A stretch of DNA of 6,487 nucleotides, taken from contig JAADHP010000070.1 in the NCBI GenBank assembly GCA_013151785.1, positions 1-6,487 on the forward strand. The letters run 5' to 3'. Made by a program: the position numbers and the translations under genes. The first letter of the stretch is position 1. Each line of letters opens with the position of its first letter. Shown in pieces: positions 6,033 to 6,487 of the stretch. Under the pieces are notes generated by a model, which was not told where the DNA came from, made no database searches, and worked only from the letters and a program-made list of their open reading frames with translations. This DNA is from Nitrospirota bacterium (GTDB lineage Bacteria; Nitrospirota; Thermodesulfovibrionia; Thermodesulfovibrionales; JdFR-85).

Positions 6033-6296
6033 ATGGCCGATAATGTTCAGAAGGAGATTATCTCTATTGTCTCTGACGTAACAGGGTTTGAACCAGAAGA
6101 GATATCACTGGAGTCAAACTTCTATGATGACCTGGAAGTTGATTCCATCAAGGCCATTGAGATAGCTGTTGCCATAGAAAAACGATTCAAAGTTACAGTA
6201 AGGGATGAGGAGATACCAAATATCACCACCGTAAAGCAGGCAGTGGATATTGTAGAGAAACTGCTTGAGGAAAAGGATGAGCATGTCCAGGCGTAG
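6033..6296 (+). CDS. acyl carrier protein (DSIK type)
   Basis: An 87-aa four-helix carrier protein that would hold the growing acyl chain on a 4'-phosphopantetheine arm. The attachment serine is Ser38 in EVDSIKAIEIAVAIEKRF at the start of helix II. Helix I (VQKEIISIVSDVTGF) and the C-terminal TTVKQAVDIVEKLLEE helix are typical, and the protein is acidic. The motif is DSIK rather than the DSLD usual in housekeeping AcpP, as often seen in dedicated polyketide or special fatty-acid carriers. It follows the KS gene by 38 nt, and its end overlaps the next gene by 14 nt, so it is probably co-expressed with both. It is unlikely to be the primary AcpP, given its motif and the absence of fab neighbours. 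Confidence 0.9.
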   Translation: MADNVQKEIISIVSDVTGFEPEEISLESNFYDDLEVDSIKAIEIAVAIEKRFKVTVRDEEIPNITTVKQAVDIVEKLLEEKDEHVQA

Positions 6297-6487
6297 CAGT
6301 GAAGAATATGATGCAATAATCATCGGTGCAGGCATTGGCGGCCTTGTGTGTGGCTGCTACCTCGCAAAGGCAGGCATGAAGGTGCTCATCTGTGAGCAGC
6401 ACCATAAGCCTGGTGGGTACTGCACATCTTTCAAAAGGAAAGGGTTTACCTTTGATGCTGCAGCTCATTGTTTTGGGTCATATAGAG
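6283..6487 (+). CDS. FAD-dependent oxidoreductase, phytoene desaturase (CrtI)-like, 5' part
   Basis: The N-terminal 68 residues of a gene cut by the window end. The start ATG at 6283 is preceded by AAGGA (6273-6277) at 5-nt spacing and overlaps the ACP gene by 14 nt, indicating translational coupling. The Rossmann dinucleotide-binding motif is IIIGAGIGGLVCGCYLAKAG (G15, G17 and G20 of GxGxxG), with the ribose-binding acidic residue Glu38 at the end of beta-2. KPGGYCTSFKRKGFTFDAAAHCFG follows in overlapping form at residues 42-65, typical of the CrtI / carotene isomerase / retinol saturase group (usually about 500 aa). Such enzymes desaturate, isomerise or reduce conjugated or lipid chains. 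Here the substrate is presumably the ACP-linked or released product of the neighbouring KS pair. The fragment cannot distinguish desaturase, isomerase and saturase. Confidence 0.85.
   Translation, partial: MSRRSSEEYDAIIIGAGIGGLVCGCYLAKAGMKVLICEQHHKPGGYCTSFKRKGFTFDAAAHCFGSYR

Overview
The window looks like chromosomal DNA from a diderm (outer-membrane-bearing) bacterium. The evidence is the lipoprotein-releasing LolC/E–LolD system at the left end. Base composition is moderate to low GC, roughly 40-45% by eye, with strong GGAGG-type ribosome binding sites. Nothing fixes the phylum. The gene types and the GTCAT-nCTGA palindromic intergenic repeats would suit Desulfobacterota, Nitrospirota or anammox-type Planctomycetes; this is a weak inference. 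All genes lie on the + strand.

Region 1 (1-1578) is the end of a lol operon: the 3' half of a LolC/E-family permease, a small membrane-anchored coiled-coil protein of unknown function, and a complete LolD ATPase. The three reading frames overlap (1 nt and 14 nt), so they are probably co-transcribed and translationally coupled. Region 2 (1579-3155) has a 164-nt gap holding a perfect 8-bp hairpin. It is followed by a 470-aa protein that joins a PilZ-like domain, a four-cysteine zinc ribbon, a helical linker and a class I SAM-dependent methyltransferase domain.

Region 3 (3156-6487) is the start of what looks like a specialised type II fatty-acid/polyketide-like locus. It holds two adjacent ketosynthase-fold proteins, an acyl carrier protein with a DSIK phosphopantetheine motif, and the N-terminus of a CrtI/phytoene-desaturase-like FAD oxidoreductase cut by the window end. 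The second ketosynthase has the full Cys-His-His-Lys set. The first has lost the Cys at the catalytic position (Phe there) and both histidines (Cys and Glu there), so it looks like a chain-length-factor-type partner. I infer a KS/CLF heterodimer that builds an acyl chain on the dedicated ACP, with the FAD enzyme desaturating, isomerising or saturating the product. This recalls aryl-polyene-like type II PKS loci and the ladderane-candidate loci proposed in anammox bacteria, but the diagnostic downstream genes are outside the window. Two related palindromic repeats in opposite orientation sit immediately either side of the CLF-like gene.
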